64,000 nt of DNA from NCBI GenBank assembly GCA_937871435.1, contig CALMQM010000026.1, positions 34,027-98,026 on the forward strand. Reading direction: 5' to 3'. The translations under genes and the position numbers were made by a program. Source of the stretch: an uncultured Bacteroidota bacterium (GTDB lineage: Bacteria > Bacteroidota > Bacteroidia > AKYH767-A > 2013-40CM-41-45). The notes under the pieces were generated by a model, which saw only the letters and a program-made list of their open reading frames with translations, did no database searches and was not told the origin of the DNA. Numbering within the stretch: position 1 is the first letter of the stretch; each line of letters starts with the position of its first letter. This document shows positions 1-8,228 of this stretch, piece by piece.

Positions 1-678
1 TTCCTGAACAATAGAATTTGTTATCAGGATGTCGTCATTTTCTGCAAATGAACTTACAACCAATTCAAAGAGATTCAGCAATTTTCTGGCATCACCGCCT
101 GAAAGCCGAAACAAGGATTCAGTTTCTTTTAATTCAATTTTTTTCTTACTGAAAATTATATCCTGTTTCATCACCTGATTCAGAATTCTCAGCAAATCGT
201 CTTTCGACAATTCTTTCAGTACATATACCTGGCTTCTTGAAAGGAGAGGAGAGATCACTTCAAAAGAAGGATTCTCTGTTGTCGCGCCAATGAGTGTAAC
301 GAGTCCCTTTTCAACAGCTGCTAACAAGGAGTCCTGCTGACTTTTGCTGAATCGATGGATTTCGTCGATGAATAAAATCGGACTTCCCGGAACTTCTTTA
401 ATTTCTGTCGCATAACGTGCAGCCTTTTCAATCACTTCACGAACATCTTTTACTCCGGAGCTCACCGCACTCAATACATAAAATGGTCTTTTTAATTGTC
501 TGGCTATGATTCCTGCTAATGTAGTTTTACCGACTCCGGGCGGTCCCCAAAGAATAATAGATGGAATACTGTTGGCAAGAATAGATCGTCTGAGTGCAGC
601 ATTCTCACCTACTAAATGCTCCTGACCAATATAATGATCAAGATCCATCGGACGCATTCTTTCAGCTATGGGAATCAT
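1..678 (-). CDS. rarA: Replication-associated recombination protein A (RarA/MgsA family AAA+ ATPase), 3' end cut by the window edge
   Basis: Only the first 226 codons are inside the window; the reading frame is open to base 1. The protein starts at ATG 676-678. Walker A is GPPGVGKT (about residues 45-52), Walker B is FIDEIH (about 103-108), and a sensor-type GATTENPSF follows. These are hallmarks of RarA/WRNIP1, a clamp-loader-like ATPase that acts at stalled or gapped replication forks. The C-terminal tetramerisation part lies outside the window. It is divergent from the barrel receptor gene at 928. No promoter of the TAnnTTTG type was seen in its 249 bp upstream region. Confidence 0.93.
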   Translation of the reverse strand, partial: MIPIAERMRPMDLDHYIGQEHLVGENAALRRSILANSIPSIILWGPPGVGKTTLAGIIARQLKRPFYVLSAVSSGVKDVREVIEKAARYATEIKEVPGSPILFIDEIHRFSKSQQDSLLAAVEKGLVTLIGATTENPSFEVISPLLSRSQVYVLKELSKDDLLRILNQVMKQDIIFSKKKIELKETESLFRLSGGDARKLLNLFELVVSSFAENDDILITNSIVQE

Positions 679-914
679 AATTTTATTTAAAGTGTAAATA
701 TAAATCAATCTGTATAAACTTTTATTGACTTGTATAAATAGCGGAAGATGAGAGCGAAAACCAATCCGGACGAGAAGCTTGTACTTCTTCACTATTCGAG
801 ATAACATTGATTGAAGCACATTCCTTGATATGCTTAAATTTTTGTTAATGATTAATCCTTTTAACTTGAGATCATTCAGATCGGTAGTTCATGCCTTACT
901 CATCGCAAAAACGT

Positions 915-922
915 TATCTTTA
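915..922 (+). promoter_or_regulatory. Candidate Bacteroidota -7 element TATCTTTA upstream of the barrel receptor gene
   Basis: TATCTTTA matches TAnnTTTG except the last base and ends only 5 bases before the ATG at 928. If used, the transcript would be leaderless or nearly so. I see no TTG-type -33 element at the expected distance, so support is modest. Confidence 0.35.
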
Positions 923-927
923 CACCA

Positions 928-3441
928 ATGAAAAAATCGTGTGTGTTGATCAGATTCGTTCTGATCATTTTTTCTTTTGTAGCAGCAACTTCTTTGTATG
1001 CACAGGATAATGGACCTTCTCACCGGCAAAGAAATGATTCTTTGATGAAAGCAATGCCTAAGATTGGCAAAGTGTCTGGAAAGATCATTGATTCAAAATC
1101 AAAAAAGCCAGTTGAATATGCATCTGTAGCGGTGATTGCGAATCGGGATTCATCAATTGCAGGTGGAGCACTCACGGATACCAAAGGAAATTTTCTTGTA
1201 GAGGAATTGCCGATGGGAAAATTCAAATTACGTATTACAATTTTGGGATATGGAACTCTTTTTACAGATCCATTCCTTGTCATTCCTTCAAATCCGGAAT
1301 CAGATGCCGGTGTGATTTCAATCGATCCTACAGCTGCAAGTTTGAAACAGGTAGACATTTCAGCGGAGCGTCCGGATTTGATCAACTCTCTGGACAAAAA
1401 AGTCTATAACGTAGATAAAAACATTGTCAACACGGGTGGAACAGTAACTGAAGTGCTGTCCAATATCCCTTCAGTTTCTGTTGATATGGATGGAAAAGTT
1501 AGTCTGCGTGGAACAGAAAATGTAACGATTCTGATTGACGGAAAACCGAGCGGAATACTTGGCGGCGACCGAAAAGCTGTGTTACAGCAAATTCCGGCTT
1601 CCGCAGTGGATCAAATCGAGGTAATTACAAATCCATCCGCTAAATACGATGCCGATGGAATGGGAGGAATCATTAATATTAAAACGAAGAAAGGAAAGTT
1701 GAAGGGTCTGAATGGAAATGTGACAGGAGGAATTGGAACAAATAACAAATACAATTTTTCCCTTGGTCTCAATAACCGAACCTCCAAAATGAATATGTAT
1801 GCCAACTACAGCATGCGTTCTGAAAAACGAAGTAATTCAGGTTACGGAGATCAGGACAATTTTTTTCCGGGTCAGAATCCATATTCTTATTCCTATGATA
1901 CACACAGCAACAACACCTCACTGTTTCATACAGGTAAATTGGGCGTAGATTTTTATTTGAATAAAAACAATACACTGGGAATTAACGGATCGTTAACCAG
2001 AAGAAGCGGCAGTGCACCTTCTCAGTCCTTTTATTCTTTCATAGATAATCAGGGGAATGAATTCAATAATTTTCGTACGCAATCTACAGATGAAGATAAA
2101 AATCTAAGTGCTGACGCAGGATTGGATTACAAAAAAACATGGACCGGTTCAAAAAGGGAATTGACTGCCAACCTGAGCTATTCACAGAATGAAAGGAACG
2201 AAAACGGAAGCCTTTCTAACAGTATTTATGGCATTGAAGATAAAGCATACCAATTAAATGAAGACCTGAACAAGTTTCATACTCTGATCAGTCAGATCGA
2301 TTTTATACAACCTGTAAAAGAAAACGGAAAGTTTGAAGCCGGAGTAAAAAATACCAACCGACAAATGGACAATGATCAGGTAATTTCATCATTGGATTCA
2401 ACCGGATTAAATTATTTTGAGAATCCATTGAAGACGGATCATTTTATCTATAACGAACAGGTTCTCGCAGCCTATTCCATGTACACCGGAAAATGGAAAT
2501 CATTTGAATACAATGCAGGGTTGAGAGCAGAACAAACACTATCAGACGGGGAATCACGCAGTCAATCCATTCATTTCAACAATAATTATTTTGCTCTTTT
2601 CCCAAGCGCATTTGTTAAATATGCTCTCACTAATAGCCAGGATCTTCAATTGTCATACAGCAGAAGAGTAAACCGTCCGGAAACAAGATCACTGAATCCA
2701 TTTATTGATTATTCCGATTCACTATTCTTAAGAAAAGGGAATCCTGAGCTGAAACCCGAATATATCCATTCAATGGAACTGGCTTATTCAACAACATTAA
2801 AGAACTTGAGCCTCACTGCAACTCTTTATTACAGGCATACCGATGATCTTATCTCACGTTTCAGGACGGTAGACGGAAGCACAGGAGTTTCTACGATGAC
2901 ATTTATTAATTACAGTTCCAGTGAAAATAAAGGCGGTGAAATTGTTCTCCGTTATCAGTTTGAGAAAGCCGGTAATGTAATGGCCAGTTTTAATGTTTAC
3001 AGAAATTCTATTAATGGAAAAAACATTGAATCAGATCTTCAGAGTGCTTCTACTCAGTGGTCCGGTAGATTAAATGTAAATCTTCGATTTGGTAAAACGA
3101 CGGGAGGTCAGATTACCGGAAATTATATGTCTCCATCAACTTCACCTGTTTCCCGTTTTAAAGGTATGAGTGGAATTGATGCCGGTATACGTCAGGATTT
3201 ATGGAAAGGAAAAGGATCATTGAGTCTGAACATCACTGATATTTTCAACACCAGGAAGATGGACATTACTACCTTCAATGATTTTTATACTTCACATATG
3301 TATCGGACCCGAGAGAGTCGCGTTGCGTCAATTACTCTCACTTATAGATTCGGGAATCAGGATGCATCGCTTTTCCAACGCAAGAAAAATCAGCGCAATC
3401 AGATGCCACAAAATGATACTCCTGAAATGATTGATTTCTGA
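928..3441 (+). CDS. TonB-dependent-receptor-like outer membrane beta-barrel protein
   Basis: 837 residues. A signal peptide ends near residue 25 (LYAQ). A carboxypeptidase-regulatory-like beta-sandwich (about 47-130; contains GKIIDSKSKKPVEYASV) is followed by a plug-type domain (about 150-255; LRGTENVTILIDGKPSG and QIEVITNPSAKYDADG) and a long beta-barrel. This matches the Bacteroidota 'outer membrane beta-barrel family' (OMP_b-brl_3) rather than SusC: it lacks SusC's length, and no SusD gene is adjacent. No TonB box can be assigned with confidence. The substrate is unknown. The gene is monocistronic and ends 10 bp from the stop of the convergent CoA-transferase gene. Confidence 0.85.
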   Translation: MKKSCVLIRFVLIIFSFVAATSLYAQDNGPSHRQRNDSLMKAMPKIGKVSGKIIDSKSKKPVEYASVAVIANRDSSIAGGALTDTKGNFLVEELPMGKFKLRITILGYGTLFTDPFLVIPSNPESDAGVISIDPTAASLKQVDISAERPDLINSLDKKVYNVDKNIVNTGGTVTEVLSNIPSVSVDMDGKVSLRGTENVTILIDGKPSGILGGDRKAVLQQIPASAVDQIEVITNPSAKYDADGMGGIINIKTKKGKLKGLNGNVTGGIGTNNKYNFSLGLNNRTSKMNMYANYSMRSEKRSNSGYGDQDNFFPGQNPYSYSYDTHSNNTSLFHTGKLGVDFYLNKNNTLGINGSLTRRSGSAPSQSFYSFIDNQGNEFNNFRTQSTDEDKNLSADAGLDYKKTWTGSKRELTANLSYSQNERNENGSLSNSIYGIEDKAYQLNEDLNKFHTLISQIDFIQPVKENGKFEAGVKNTNRQMDNDQVISSLDSTGLNYFENPLKTDHFIYNEQVLAAYSMYTGKWKSFEYNAGLRAEQTLSDGESRSQSIHFNNNYFALFPSAFVKYALTNSQDLQLSYSRRVNRPETRSLNPFIDYSDSLFLRKGNPELKPEYIHSMELAYSTTLKNLSLTATLYYRHTDDLISRFRTVDGSTGVSTMTFINYSSSENKGGEIVLRYQFEKAGNVMASFNVYRNSINGKNIESDLQSASTQWSGRLNVNLRFGKTTGGQITGNYMSPSTSPVSRFKGMSGIDAGIRQDLWKGKGSLSLNITDIFNTRKMDITTFNDFYTSHMYRTRESRVASITLTYRFGNQDASLFQRKKNQRNQMPQNDTPEMIDF

Positions 3442-3451
3442 GAATTCAGAT

Positions 3452-4744
3452 TCAATGAAAGTTTGTAGCGAAGCGTTCAAATGCTGCTTTGTCCAGCATC
3501 TCCCGGTCATCAGGATGCGCAATATCAATCAATGCCTGTGCACGTTGACGGAGATTTTTCCCAAGTAAAAATGCCACTCCATATTCAGTCACAACATAGT
3601 GTACATGTGCACGTGTTGTAACAACTCCGGCTCCTTGTTTAAGAAAGGGAACAATACGTGAAGTCCCTTTGTGTGTTCTGGATGCCAGTGCAATGATAGG
3701 TTTGCCACCTTCTGATAATGCAGCTCCACGCATAAAGTCCATCTGACCGCCAACACCGGAGTATTGATAGGTGCCAATGGAATCGGAACAAATTTGTCCT
3801 GTTAAATCGATTTCAATACAGCTATTGATTGCATGAACTTTTGGATTCTGGCGGATAACAGAAACTTCATTCACATAGTCTATATCATGAAATGCAAAGG
3901 AAGGATTGTCATGTACATAATCATATAATCTTCTGGAACCCAAACAGAATCCTGTCACTGTTCTTCCCGGATGTTTGGTTTTAAATTTATTGTTGATCAC
4001 ATCACTTTCTATGAGATCAATCACACCATCGGAAAACATCTCTGTGTGAATTCCCAGATTTTTATGATTCCCGAGAAAACTAAGCACAGCATCCGGAATC
4101 GCTCCGATACCCATTTGTAAAGTGGCTTTATCCGGAATTAATTCAGCAATATATGCTCCGATTTTTTTCTCTTCATCACTTACTCGCTGACCGAATGTCA
4201 TTTCGTGAATTGGTTCATCCGCATACACCAAAGCATGAAAGGCATCTACGTGAATCATTCCATCTCCGTGTGTGCGCGGCATTTGCGGATTGACCTGTGC
4301 AATAACATGCTTCGCACGGTTCACAGCCGTGCGTGCGATATCGACCGAAACTCCGAGTGAACAATATCCATGATCATCCGGAATCGATACCTGAACGATA
4401 GCCACATCCAATGGAAGTATGTTGTTGCGAAAGAGATCCGGGATCTCACTCAGGAAAACAGGGACATAATCGGCTCTACCTTCATGCACTGCTTTTCGGA
4501 TAGGTTCAGAAACAAAGAGTGAATTTGTATAAAAACTTTTAGCGAATGCCGGATCAGCGACCGGGAAATCTCCCAAAACAGAAATGCAAACCAATTCAAC
4601 ATTGGATAACTGCGGAGCACGGTCCACTAATTTTCTCAACATAAAAGTCGGAGTGGCAGCACTTCCATGAATGAAAACCCGTTGTCCGCTTTTAATGACA
4701 CTAAGTGCGTCTTCGGCCTTTGAATAGGTAAATCTGTCAACCAT
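3452..4744 (-). CDS. Acetyl-CoA hydrolase/transferase family protein (4-hydroxybutyrate CoA-transferase-like)
   Basis: 430 residues, the usual length of class I 4-hydroxybutyrate/butyryl CoA-transferases. The segment GIHTEMFSDG carries the glutamate (E235) expected to form the glutamyl-CoA thioester. GIGAIPDAVL just before it and the GQMDFMRGA segment match the family's CoA-binding loops. The enzyme would move CoA between acyl-CoA and a free acid such as acetate; the exact acid cannot be read from sequence. It stands alone, convergent with the receptor gene and upstream of nothing on its own strand, with a 118 bp gap to the sulfur operon. Confidence 0.88.
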   Translation of the reverse strand: MVDRFTYSKAEDALSVIKSGQRVFIHGSAATPTFMLRKLVDRAPQLSNVELVCISVLGDFPVADPAFAKSFYTNSLFVSEPIRKAVHEGRADYVPVFLSEIPDLFRNNILPLDVAIVQVSIPDDHGYCSLGVSVDIARTAVNRAKHVIAQVNPQMPRTHGDGMIHVDAFHALVYADEPIHEMTFGQRVSDEEKKIGAYIAELIPDKATLQMGIGAIPDAVLSFLGNHKNLGIHTEMFSDGVIDLIESDVINNKFKTKHPGRTVTGFCLGSRRLYDYVHDNPSFAFHDIDYVNEVSVIRQNPKVHAINSCIEIDLTGQICSDSIGTYQYSGVGGQMDFMRGAALSEGGKPIIALASRTHKGTSRIVPFLKQGAGVVTTRAHVHYVVTEYGVAFLLGKNLRQRAQALIDIAHPDDREMLDKAAFERFATNFH

Positions 4745-4862
4745 ACAATGAATATTTTCCGGAGCAAAGGAAAGAAAAGTTTTTGTTCACCGGCAATCTC
4801 ATTCCTGAGATTCATCAGTATCAGACAGGATTTAAGTCATAAATATTTTCAATAATCAGATT

Positions 4863-5600
4863 TCACAATTTTGTTTCAGAAAGCAACTGATCTTTTTCGA
4901 TGTAACCATTATGTTTCCAGATCAGCTTCCCGTCTTTATACAATTCCAAAACAGGGATGGCATCAATACCTTTTGCCTTCAACAAACCTTTGTTTTTATC
5001 CGCATCAATTTTTATAAAAGTAAGTTTATCGGATTTTTCCTTAGCAAGCTGCTCCAACACCGGCATCATTTTCATGCATGGAGCACACCAGGTGGCATTG
5101 TAATCAACCAGAATAAACTTATCACCTTTCAATTGAGAATTGAACTCCACAAGACTCAGTCCCGGAGAAGCAGCTGCGTCATCCGGACTGTCAACAGGTT
5201 TTCCGGCGGCATTCCATTTCATAATTCCACCTTCCATATTGTATACTTCTTTGAATCCAAGAGCAGCCATCTCTTTTGCAGCAGATCCGGATCTACCTCC
5301 TGACAAGCAATACACGAAAGTGGGTTTGTCTTTATCCAATGTGGAAATTAATTTGGAAAATTCCTGACTCCTGTAATCCATGTTCATCGCCTGTTTCAAA
5401 TGTCCTCCTTTATATTCATCCGGAGTTCGGACATCCACCAATTGCACATTGGCTTTTTCTTTCATCAACTTCTCAAAATCATTTACATTAATGTTTGAGT
5501 TAATGATTGAATTGGCACCTGCAACTTTTGAATGCTGCTGACAGGAAGCAGATAGCGCAAGTGTGAGGAATAAAATGAAATAAGTGCTGATTTTTTTCAT
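4863..5600 (-). CDS. Lipoprotein with fused rhodanese and thioredoxin domains
   Basis: 245 residues. The signal peptide ends in a lipobox (LSAS before C20), so the protein should be lipid-anchored outside the inner membrane. A rhodanese domain (about 40-135) carries the active-site loop YCLSGGRS with C98. A thioredoxin fold (about 150-245) has the redox motif WCAPC (171-175). The fusion suggests that a persulfide formed on C98 could be handed to or reduced by the thioredoxin half; that is inference. It is the last gene of the operon that begins at 7348. Its start overlaps the stop of the OsmC gene by 4 bases (ATGA). Confidence 0.88.
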   Translation of the reverse strand: MKKISTYFILFLTLALSASCQQHSKVAGANSIINSNINVNDFEKLMKEKANVQLVDVRTPDEYKGGHLKQAMNMDYRSQEFSKLISTLDKDKPTFVYCLSGGRSGSAAKEMAALGFKEVYNMEGGIMKWNAAGKPVDSPDDAAASPGLSLVEFNSQLKGDKFILVDYNATWCAPCMKMMPVLEQLAKEKSDKLTFIKIDADKNKGLLKAKGIDAIPVLELYKDGKLIWKHNGYIEKDQLLSETKL

Positions 5601-6043
5601 AGCATCTCAGGGACGAGAAGTTTTGGTTTAAAAATTATTTTTGATTTAACTGAGTTGGAAATTAAACAAGCAGCTTCAGATTTTTGTAAAATCCTTCCGG
5701 CTTTCTCTTCGTCATCTGATGAAATGATTCTTAATACCGGACTTAATTCAATTTCAGAAATCATAAATTTACCTTCAACAATTTCCAACTTGCCTTTGGC
5801 AGAAGATTCAAAACTGATAAAAGCCAATTTTGAATTTTCCGCTATCGCGAGAAATGTGGTCATCAGACAACTGTTCACTGCCGCTACCAGCAAATGTTCC
5901 GGTGACCAGATACCTGGCATCCCCTTGGGGAATTCAGGCGGTGTGGCCACTTCCAGAGGATCATTGAGAACAGGGGAGGACATGGTACCTTTTCGGTCTG
6001 CATCCCATTTCAAATTTACATCATAATAATGAACCTTTTCCAT
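5597..6043 (-). CDS. OsmC family protein (thiol peroxidase-like)
   Basis: 148 residues, typical OsmC/Ohr size. Two cysteines sit at the conserved OsmC positions: C59 in AAVNSCLMTTF and C126 in SEAACLISNSV. Family members reduce organic hydroperoxides and some act on persulfides, using this cysteine pair. The motif SPEHLLVAAV precedes C59, as usual. It lies 6 bp downstream of the thioredoxin gene and overlaps the rhodanese-thioredoxin gene by 4 bases, so it is translationally linked in the operon. Confidence 0.88.
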   Translation of the reverse strand: MEKVHYYDVNLKWDADRKGTMSSPVLNDPLEVATPPEFPKGMPGIWSPEHLLVAAVNSCLMTTFLAIAENSKLAFISFESSAKGKLEIVEGKFMISEIELSPVLRIISSDDEEKAGRILQKSEAACLISNSVKSKIIFKPKLLVPEML

Positions 6044-6049
6044 AATGTA

Positions 6050-6346
6050 TCAATTATATTGTGAAAGTATACCAGTTAAATGATCTGCAGGAACAACACC
6101 GGATTGACGCCATTTAATTTCGCCGTGATGAAATAAAATTAATGTTGGTACACCTTGAATGTGATATGCTCCGGCTGCTCCCGGATTTTTATCGACATCT
6201 ACTTTGATGATGACAACTTTGTCGCCTAAACTGGATTTTACCTGTTCAAGAATGGGCGACATCATTTTGCATGGTCCACACCATTCTGCGGAAAAATCTA
6301 CAAGTACCGGTTTATCTGAATTAATTAGTTCTTGAAATGTTGACAT
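6050..6346 (-). CDS. Thioredoxin
   Basis: 98 residues, slightly shorter than the ~105-residue norm. It has the canonical WCGPC redox motif (22-26), the cis-proline segment QGVPTLILF and no signal peptide, so it is cytoplasmic. It probably supplies electrons to the rhodanese and OsmC proteins encoded on either side. There are 48 bp to the upstream small membrane protein gene, with no obvious terminator, so it is likely co-transcribed. Confidence 0.93.
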   Translation of the reverse strand: MSTFQELINSDKPVLVDFSAEWCGPCKMMSPILEQVKSSLGDKVVIIKVDVDKNPGAAGAYHIQGVPTLILFHHGEIKWRQSGVVPADHLTGILSQYN

Positions 6347-6394
6347 AGCTGTAATTTTTTTTTAAGTATTCTCACTAAGTTGAATAATCAGTTT

Positions 6395-6673
6395 TTATTT
6401 TAATTCATTTTCTTGATTTTGTCTGGCTTTGATTTCAATATATTCAGGATTCAAATTTGAATCTTCAGAGGTATTCTGGCTTACATTACCACAGTTACTC
6501 ACTCCGCAACAACCTGTATTTGTAATGGCCTGGAAAAGCAGAAATCCGCCAATTACACCAGAAAATAAATCCTTGTTTTGAATAGTCTGCACCAGCAGGG
6601 TAATGCCAAGTATTAGTCGTAAAACCCTGACAAAATTCCAGGTACTCAGATATAGCAGCGTTCGGGAAATCAT
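6395..6673 (-). CDS. Small membrane protein with CC-x4-C motif (DUF2892-like)
   Basis: 92 residues. Two hydrophobic segments (about 14-30 and 36-50; LRLILGITLLVQTI and LFSGVIGGFLLFQAI) look like a helical hairpin, followed by the cysteine motif TGCCGVSNC (53-61) and a polar tail. This resembles the DUF2892 inner-membrane family that often accompanies rhodanese genes. The start at 6673 was chosen because it overlaps the rhodanese stop as ATGA; a longer in-frame start at 6781 would lie inside the rhodanese gene. The function is unknown; a role in moving sulfane sulfur across the membrane is inference from context. Confidence 0.75.
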   Translation of the reverse strand: MISRTLLYLSTWNFVRVLRLILGITLLVQTIQNKDLFSGVIGGFLLFQAITNTGCCGVSNCGNVSQNTSEDSNLNPEYIEIKARQNQENELK

Positions 6674-6984
6674 TTTACAAATCTTTTTAAACTGTGCCAA
6701 CCACCGGCATTGTGTACATGGAGAAATCCTTTTGATTTTAATATGTGTTTGGCGGATGAACTTCTCATTCCTGATGCACAACAGGTGAGAATCAGTTTAT
6801 CCTTTGGTACTTTAGATAATTGCCCCGGCAGTGCATTCAAAGGAACATTGATCGATCCTTTGATATGTCCTGTTTGAAATTCATCTTTTGTACGTACATC
6901 CACGATGATTGCCCCTTTGTGAATCCAGTCTTGAACATCAACGGATGGACTGATACCAAATACTTTTTTTATGAGAGATAACAT
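6670..6984 (-). CDS. Single-domain rhodanese-like sulfurtransferase
   Basis: 104 residues, one rhodanese domain. VDVRTKDEFQTGHIKGSINV is the standard structural motif, and the catalytic loop CCASGMRS places C69 as the persulfide-carrying residue with a second cysteine (C68) immediately before it. No signal peptide, so probably cytoplasmic. The enzyme would accept sulfur from thiosulfate or persulfides. It overlaps the small membrane protein gene by 4 bases and follows another rhodanese gene after 85 bp. Confidence 0.88.
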   Translation of the reverse strand: MLSLIKKVFGISPSVDVQDWIHKGAIIVDVRTKDEFQTGHIKGSINVPLNALPGQLSKVPKDKLILTCCASGMRSSSAKHILKSKGFLHVHNAGGWHSLKRFVK

Positions 6985-7069
6985 AGCGTAAATAGTGATG
7001 AGTGAATAGTGAACAGAGAAAGAAGTTGAAGTATTGATACTTTTTTTGGGTAATTTATTCTGAAACCGG

Positions 7070-7348
7070 TCAGGAGTTTTGCAGATAATTCACATCGAGC
7101 CATGAACCGGCATTTACGCAGGGGATTCCACTTGCATTTAGAAAGTCTGCGACCATTCCACTTCGGTTTCCGCTTGCACAACACAGTACAAGATTTCTCA
7201 TATTGCGCAATTCTTCCATTCGTTCTTCGATTTCATCCATAGGAAAATTGATGCTGCCGGCAGCATTTCCACCCATAAATTCCATCCGGCTACGCACATC
7301 CACTACTGTGGCATCTCCCGCTTTTATCCGGGCTAAAATTTGATTCAT
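7070..7348 (-). CDS. Single-domain rhodanese-like sulfurtransferase (first gene of the sulfur operon)
   Basis: 92 residues. It contains VVDVRSRMEFMGGNAAGSIN and the catalytic loop LCCASGNRS (active-site C57, with C56 beside it). It is only about 35-40% identical by eye to the rhodanese at 6670, so the two are probably not recent duplicates. It is the first gene downstream of the Crp/Fnr regulator on the same strand. The nested inverted repeat at 7370-7409 lies directly upstream, which suggests regulation of the whole 7348-to-4863 run. Confidence 0.87.
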   Translation of the reverse strand: MNQILARIKAGDATVVDVRSRMEFMGGNAAGSINFPMDEIEERMEELRNMRNLVLCCASGNRSGMVADFLNASGIPCVNAGSWLDVNYLQNS

Positions 7349-7369
7349 AGATTTCCTGTTATTTTAATG

Positions 7370-7409
7370 CAAATGTCGCATCATCACAGGGTCTGACCTG
7401 TGACATTTG
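7370..7409. promoter_or_regulatory. Nested inverted repeat, candidate operator of the sulfur operon
   Basis: Outer arms CAAATGTC (7370-7377) and GACATTTG (7402-7409) are perfect 8-base inverted repeats. Inside lies a second perfect pair TCACAGG (7384-7390) and CCTGTGA (7397-7403) around a 6-base spacer. The element sits in the 132 bp gap between the Crp/Fnr gene and the first rhodanese gene. Function is inferred from symmetry and position; the inner pair could also form an RNA hairpin in the 5' leader. Confidence 0.5.
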
Positions 7410-7480
7410 TTGGATAATTGAAAAAAATGAGGAAAACCCTGAGAAACAGGTGGAAAAATCTTATCTGAAGAAAAAATATC

Positions 7481-8098
7481 TTAATCTGTGAGTAGTTCAA
7501 TGGTATTCCTTCCGAGAACCACCATTTTCTTTTCTTCCATTGTACGCAGCAATCGGGAAACTACTTCCCGATGTGTGTGTAGCTCATCCGCGATTTCCTG
7601 ATGAGTTACATACAATGCCTTTGTATTTACTGCCCTCGCTCTTTGTTGCAGGTAATTTAAAAGTTGTTTATCAAGATTATGAAATGCAATCAGGTCTATC
7701 ACCTGTAAAAGTTCGGTGAATCGTGTTCCATAAGTGATGTTGATAAATGATCTCCATTCAGGATATTTGAACCACTCTTCGATTTGCTGAACAGGTATCA
7801 GAGCAATTTCAGTAGTGTCTTCGGCAATTGCCTTTACCATACTTTTCTTACCCGATTGACAACAGTTTAAAGCCATGGCACAGGTTTGTCCGGGATACAA
7901 ATGATAAAGAAACACTTCCTTTCCATCACTATCCTGACGAACAATTCTCAATACACCATTTTGAACAACCGGAATAAACTGAATCGTATCTCCGGTTTCC
8001 ATCAATACATCATCTTTATTCAGCTTCTTTAACCTTGAGTACTTTTCAATTTCTGCAACAAGTTGTGTGTCTTTAAAAAAAGTCGAAATCGTATTCAT
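7481..8098 (-). CDS. Crp/Fnr family transcriptional regulator
   Basis: 205 residues. An N-terminal cyclic-nucleotide-type beta-barrel (about 15-130) and a C-terminal winged helix (about 150-204; THQEIADELHTHREVVSRLL is the HTH) define the family. Three cysteines (C73, C79, C80 in QTCAMALNCC) lie where related proteins carry sensory residues; no Fnr-type N-terminal Cys cluster is present. It probably controls the rhodanese operon immediately downstream and perhaps itself. A TATCTTTG -7 element lies at 8147-8154 on the same strand. Confidence 0.92.
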   Translation of the reverse strand: MNTISTFFKDTQLVAEIEKYSRLKKLNKDDVLMETGDTIQFIPVVQNGVLRIVRQDSDGKEVFLYHLYPGQTCAMALNCCQSGKKSMVKAIAEDTTEIALIPVQQIEEWFKYPEWRSFINITYGTRFTELLQVIDLIAFHNLDKQLLNYLQQRARAVNTKALYVTHQEIADELHTHREVVSRLLRTMEEKKMVVLGRNTIELLTD

Positions 8099-8146
8099 TG
8101 AATGAGTTTTGTTGCAGAAATTTCAATTCTGGTGGTTAATTCGTTT

Positions 8147-8154
8147 CAAAGATA
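8147..8154 (-). promoter_or_regulatory. Candidate promoter -7 element (TATCTTTG) for the Crp/Fnr gene
   Basis: An exact TAnnTTTG match on the minus strand, 48 bp upstream of the regulator's ATG. No clear TTTG -33 element was found at 18-21 bp further up. Confidence 0.45.
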
Positions 8155-8228
8155 TTCAGAAAATGAGAATTGATTAATGTGATGATTCAATTTTGATCCT
8201 TGATGCCTGGTTGAATAGAATTCGAGAT

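Noticed and set aside
6991..7012. Direct repeat AATAGTGA in the gap between the two rhodanese genes
   Set aside because: Two short copies only; simple-sequence drift explains it and no insertion or attachment site structure is present.
7384..7403. Classical Crp site
   Set aside because: Crp sites read TGTGA-N6-TCACA; here the half-sites point the other way (TCACA...TGTGA), so only a generic inverted repeat is claimed.
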